From: Lentisphaeria bacterium
GTDB lineage: Bacteria; Verrucomicrobiota; Lentisphaeria; Victivallales; UBA1829
DNA length: 6,957 nt
NCBI GenBank assembly: GCA_003526375.1
Contig: DPDG01000021.1
Location: 1 to 6,957, forward strand
Reading direction: 5' to 3'
The position numbers were made by a program, and so were the translations under genes. The notes under the pieces were generated by a model, which was not told the origin of the DNA, did no database searches, and saw only the letters and a program-made list of their open reading frames with translations. Positions 5,397-6,957 of the stretch are shown here, one piece after another. The first letter of the stretch is position 1. Each line of letters begins with the position of its first letter.

Positions 5397-6782
5397 ATGA
5401 CGCAGGATATGACAACAGGGAGTCCGCTCAAGGTGATCATCCGGTTCTCCCTGCCGGTATTTATCGGGTGTTTGTTTCAACAGTTTTACAGTATGGCGGA
5501 TACGATCATTGTCGGACGCACGGTCAGTGTGCAGGCTTTGGCGGCGGTCGGCGTGACTGGCGGAGTCAGCTTTCTCGTGCTTGGTTTTTTCTTTGGTCTG
5601 ACCGGAGGTTTCGCCGTGGTGACCGGGCAATGTTTCGGGGCGAAGGATTATGATGGAGTCAGGCGCTCTGTGGCAGTTTCCACTGTTCTGTGCATCGTGA
5701 TCAGTATTCTTGTTACCGCGTTATGCGTTCTGACTGCGCGGTCTCTCTTTGTTGCAATGAATACGCCTGCCGATATTTTCGATGATACTCTGACTTACAT
5801 GCTGGTCATCTATTACGGAATCTGGGCGTCGGTGTTTTACAACATGATATCCAGCATCATCCGTGCGCTTGGTGACAGCATTACGCCGTTGATCTTTCTG
5901 GTGGTCGCTTCGCTTCTGAATATCGGTCTGGACTTTCTTTTCATCCTGAATTTTGGCATGGGAGTTGCCGGAGCCGCGTGGGCTACTGTGCTTTCGCAGG
6001 CGATTTCCGGCTTTCTCTGCCTCTGGTATGTTGCGCGCAAGTTCCCGATTTTGAAGCTGAAACGTTCCGATTGGAAGTGGAATTCCGCATTTGCATGGGA
6101 ACATTTGCGTGTAGGTCTGCCGATGGCGTTTCAGTTCTCGATTACGGCGATCGGATGTATTATCCTTCAGGCGGTGCTGAATCTGTTCGGTTCCACGGTG
6201 GTTGCCGGTTTCACGGCGGGATCGAAGATCGATCTGCTTGCAGTTCAGGCAATCGCGGCAATCGGCATGACAATGGCGACTTATGCCGCGCAGAATTTCG
6301 GTGCCGGCAAGATTGCGCGCATCCGTACCGGTGTGAATAAATCTACGTTGCTCTGTGTGGTGTTCAGCGCACTGGCATGTGTATTCGTTATTCTGTTCGG
6401 GCGCCCGATGACCGCATTGTTCGTCGGGGCAGGGGAGAAAGAGGTGATTGATGCGTCACAGACTTATCTTGTGCTGAACGGCATTTTCTATCTTGTGCTC
6501 GGACTGCTTTTCATCTTCCGGAATACGCTTCAGGGAATGGGGTTTGCATTGATTCCTCTGCTGGGCGGGGTCAGTGAATTGCTTCTGCGTGTTGTGGCGG
6601 CATTTGTTTTTGCCAGATATTTCGGCTATCCGGGAGTGTGCCTTGCATCGCCTGCCGCATGGATCGGCGCCACGGTGATTCTGATCGTGACTTATGCAAT
6701 TGTCATGAGACGTTATGCCAGATTACATTACCGGTATCGCACCGATGGGCATCCGGCCTTTTCGTACATGGGTGGTCGTTGA
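5397..6782 (+). CDS. MATE family multidrug efflux transporter (DinF-like)
   Basis: The 461-residue protein has the two six-helix halves of MATE transporters. It opens M-T-Q-D-M-T-T-G-S-P-L-K, a common family start, followed by F27-Q-Q-F-Y-S-M-A-D-T-I-I-V-G-R. Half-specific markers are G77-Q-C-F-G-A-K-D in the first half and the mirrored A298-Q-N-F-G-A-G-K in the second, plus R156-A-L-G-D, L178-D-F-L-F-I and R375-N-T-L-Q-G-M-G. Such proteins export cationic drugs and other small compounds across the inner membrane using Na+ or H+ gradients; the substrate cannot be predicted. The frame runs up to a TTG at 5373, but 5397 gives the family N-terminus. Its ribosome binding site (AGGAAAGGG, 5377-5385) is 11 nt away across a seven-T run, a long spacing. 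The neighbouring antiporter could help maintain the sodium gradient, if this pump uses sodium (inference). Confidence 0.94.
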   Translation: MTQDMTTGSPLKVIIRFSLPVFIGCLFQQFYSMADTIIVGRTVSVQALAAVGVTGGVSFLVLGFFFGLTGGFAVVTGQCFGAKDYDGVRRSVAVSTVLCIVISILVTALCVLTARSLFVAMNTPADIFDDTLTYMLVIYYGIWASVFYNMISSIIRALGDSITPLIFLVVASLLNIGLDFLFILNFGMGVAGAAWATVLSQAISGFLCLWYVARKFPILKLKRSDWKWNSAFAWEHLRVGLPMAFQFSITAIGCIILQAVLNLFGSTVVAGFTAGSKIDLLAVQAIAAIGMTMATYAAQNFGAGKIARIRTGVNKSTLLCVVFSALACVFVILFGRPMTALFVGAGEKEVIDASQTYLVLNGIFYLVLGLLFIFRNTLQGMGFALIPLLGGVSELLLRVVAAFVFARYFGYPGVCLASPAAWIGATVILIVTYAIVMRRYARLHYRYRTDGHPAFSYMGGR

Positions 6783-6864
6783 TGTTCATCCTTTTACGCA
6801 CAGCTTCTGCCCGGCCTTATAAATCCCATCAGTCCTTTCAGGCTGTTTCCTGTCAGCGGGCCAG

Positions 6865-6882
6865 AAAAAATCATATTTTTTT
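6865..6882 (+). terminator. Possible weak terminator after the MATE gene
   Basis: AAAAAAT (6865-6871) and ATTTTTT (6875-6881) form an all-AT hairpin ending in a seven-T run. Upstream, TCTG-CCCG (6805-6812) can pair with CGGGCCAGA (about 6857-6865) with one bulged base, closing a larger structure that leads into the A/T hairpin. It is weaker than the terminators after rpmB and the AsmA-like gene. Confidence 0.3.
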
Positions 6883-6893
6883 GAGAAATTCAT

Positions 6894-6921
6894 TTGACAA
6901 GTCATAAAAGTATTGTATATT
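6894..6921 (+). promoter_or_regulatory. Strong sigma70-type promoter for a gene beyond the window
   Basis: A perfect TTGACA (6894-6899) is followed after 16 nt by TATATT (6916-6921). Transcription would begin near 6928. The remaining bases contain a short TGTC / GACA dyad and two purine-rich stretches (AGGAAAG, TGAGG) that could be a ribosome binding site, but no start codon with a usable frame is inside the window. Confidence 0.7.
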
Positions 6922-6957
6922 TAACCCCCGTGTCGCTTGAGACAGGAAAGTTTGAGG

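Overview
The window reads like a chromosomal stretch from a Lentisphaerota-type bacterium (Victivallis-like, within the Planctomycetota-Verrucomicrobiota-Chlamydiota group). This placement is inferred, not proven. It rests on a degenerate pseudopilin-type gene carrying the F-T-x-I-E prepilin motif, a gene family that is strongly expanded in that phylum, and on the generally diderm gene set: LemA, an exported TPM-domain protein, a lipoprotein and an AsmA-like protein. Real genes begin with ATG and have good Shine-Dalgarno sequences, and several sigma70-like promoters are recognisable.

Layout. Positions 1-770 are AT-rich and hold one minus-strand gene (64-381) with an intact promoter, ribosome binding site and start codon. 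Its product breaks off 15 residues into the pseudopilin helix, and it carries two F-T-x-I-E motifs 69 residues apart. The gap 382-770 contains that gene's promoter, a 54-nt inverted repeat and the rpmB promoter and leader. Everything after 770 is on the plus strand: rpmB (zinc-ribbon L28) with a clear terminator; an AsmA-like membrane-anchored protein with an 11-residue repeat tail and its own terminator; a promoter and the lemA / TPM-domain pair; an NhaC-type Na+/H+ antiporter; a small lipoprotein; and a MATE-family efflux transporter. The last 60 bases carry a strong promoter and the start of a leader for a gene outside the window.

How the genes work together. Only lemA and the TPM gene form a convincing operon (12 bp apart, a family pairing seen in many bacteria). 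rpmB and the AsmA-like gene look monocistronic because strong hairpin terminators follow each. The antiporter, lipoprotein and MATE genes are separated by about 80-150 bp without convincing terminators between them, so read-through is possible but no shared pathway is evident.

Most of the window is ordinary housekeeping and envelope material. The two observations most worth checking are the rpmB leader, which can form a GNRA-capped hairpin and two mutually exclusive 5-6 bp helices next to the ribosome binding site, and the truncated double-motif pseudopilin gene. I see no CRISPR array, tRNA, rRNA, transposase, phage gene or defence system.
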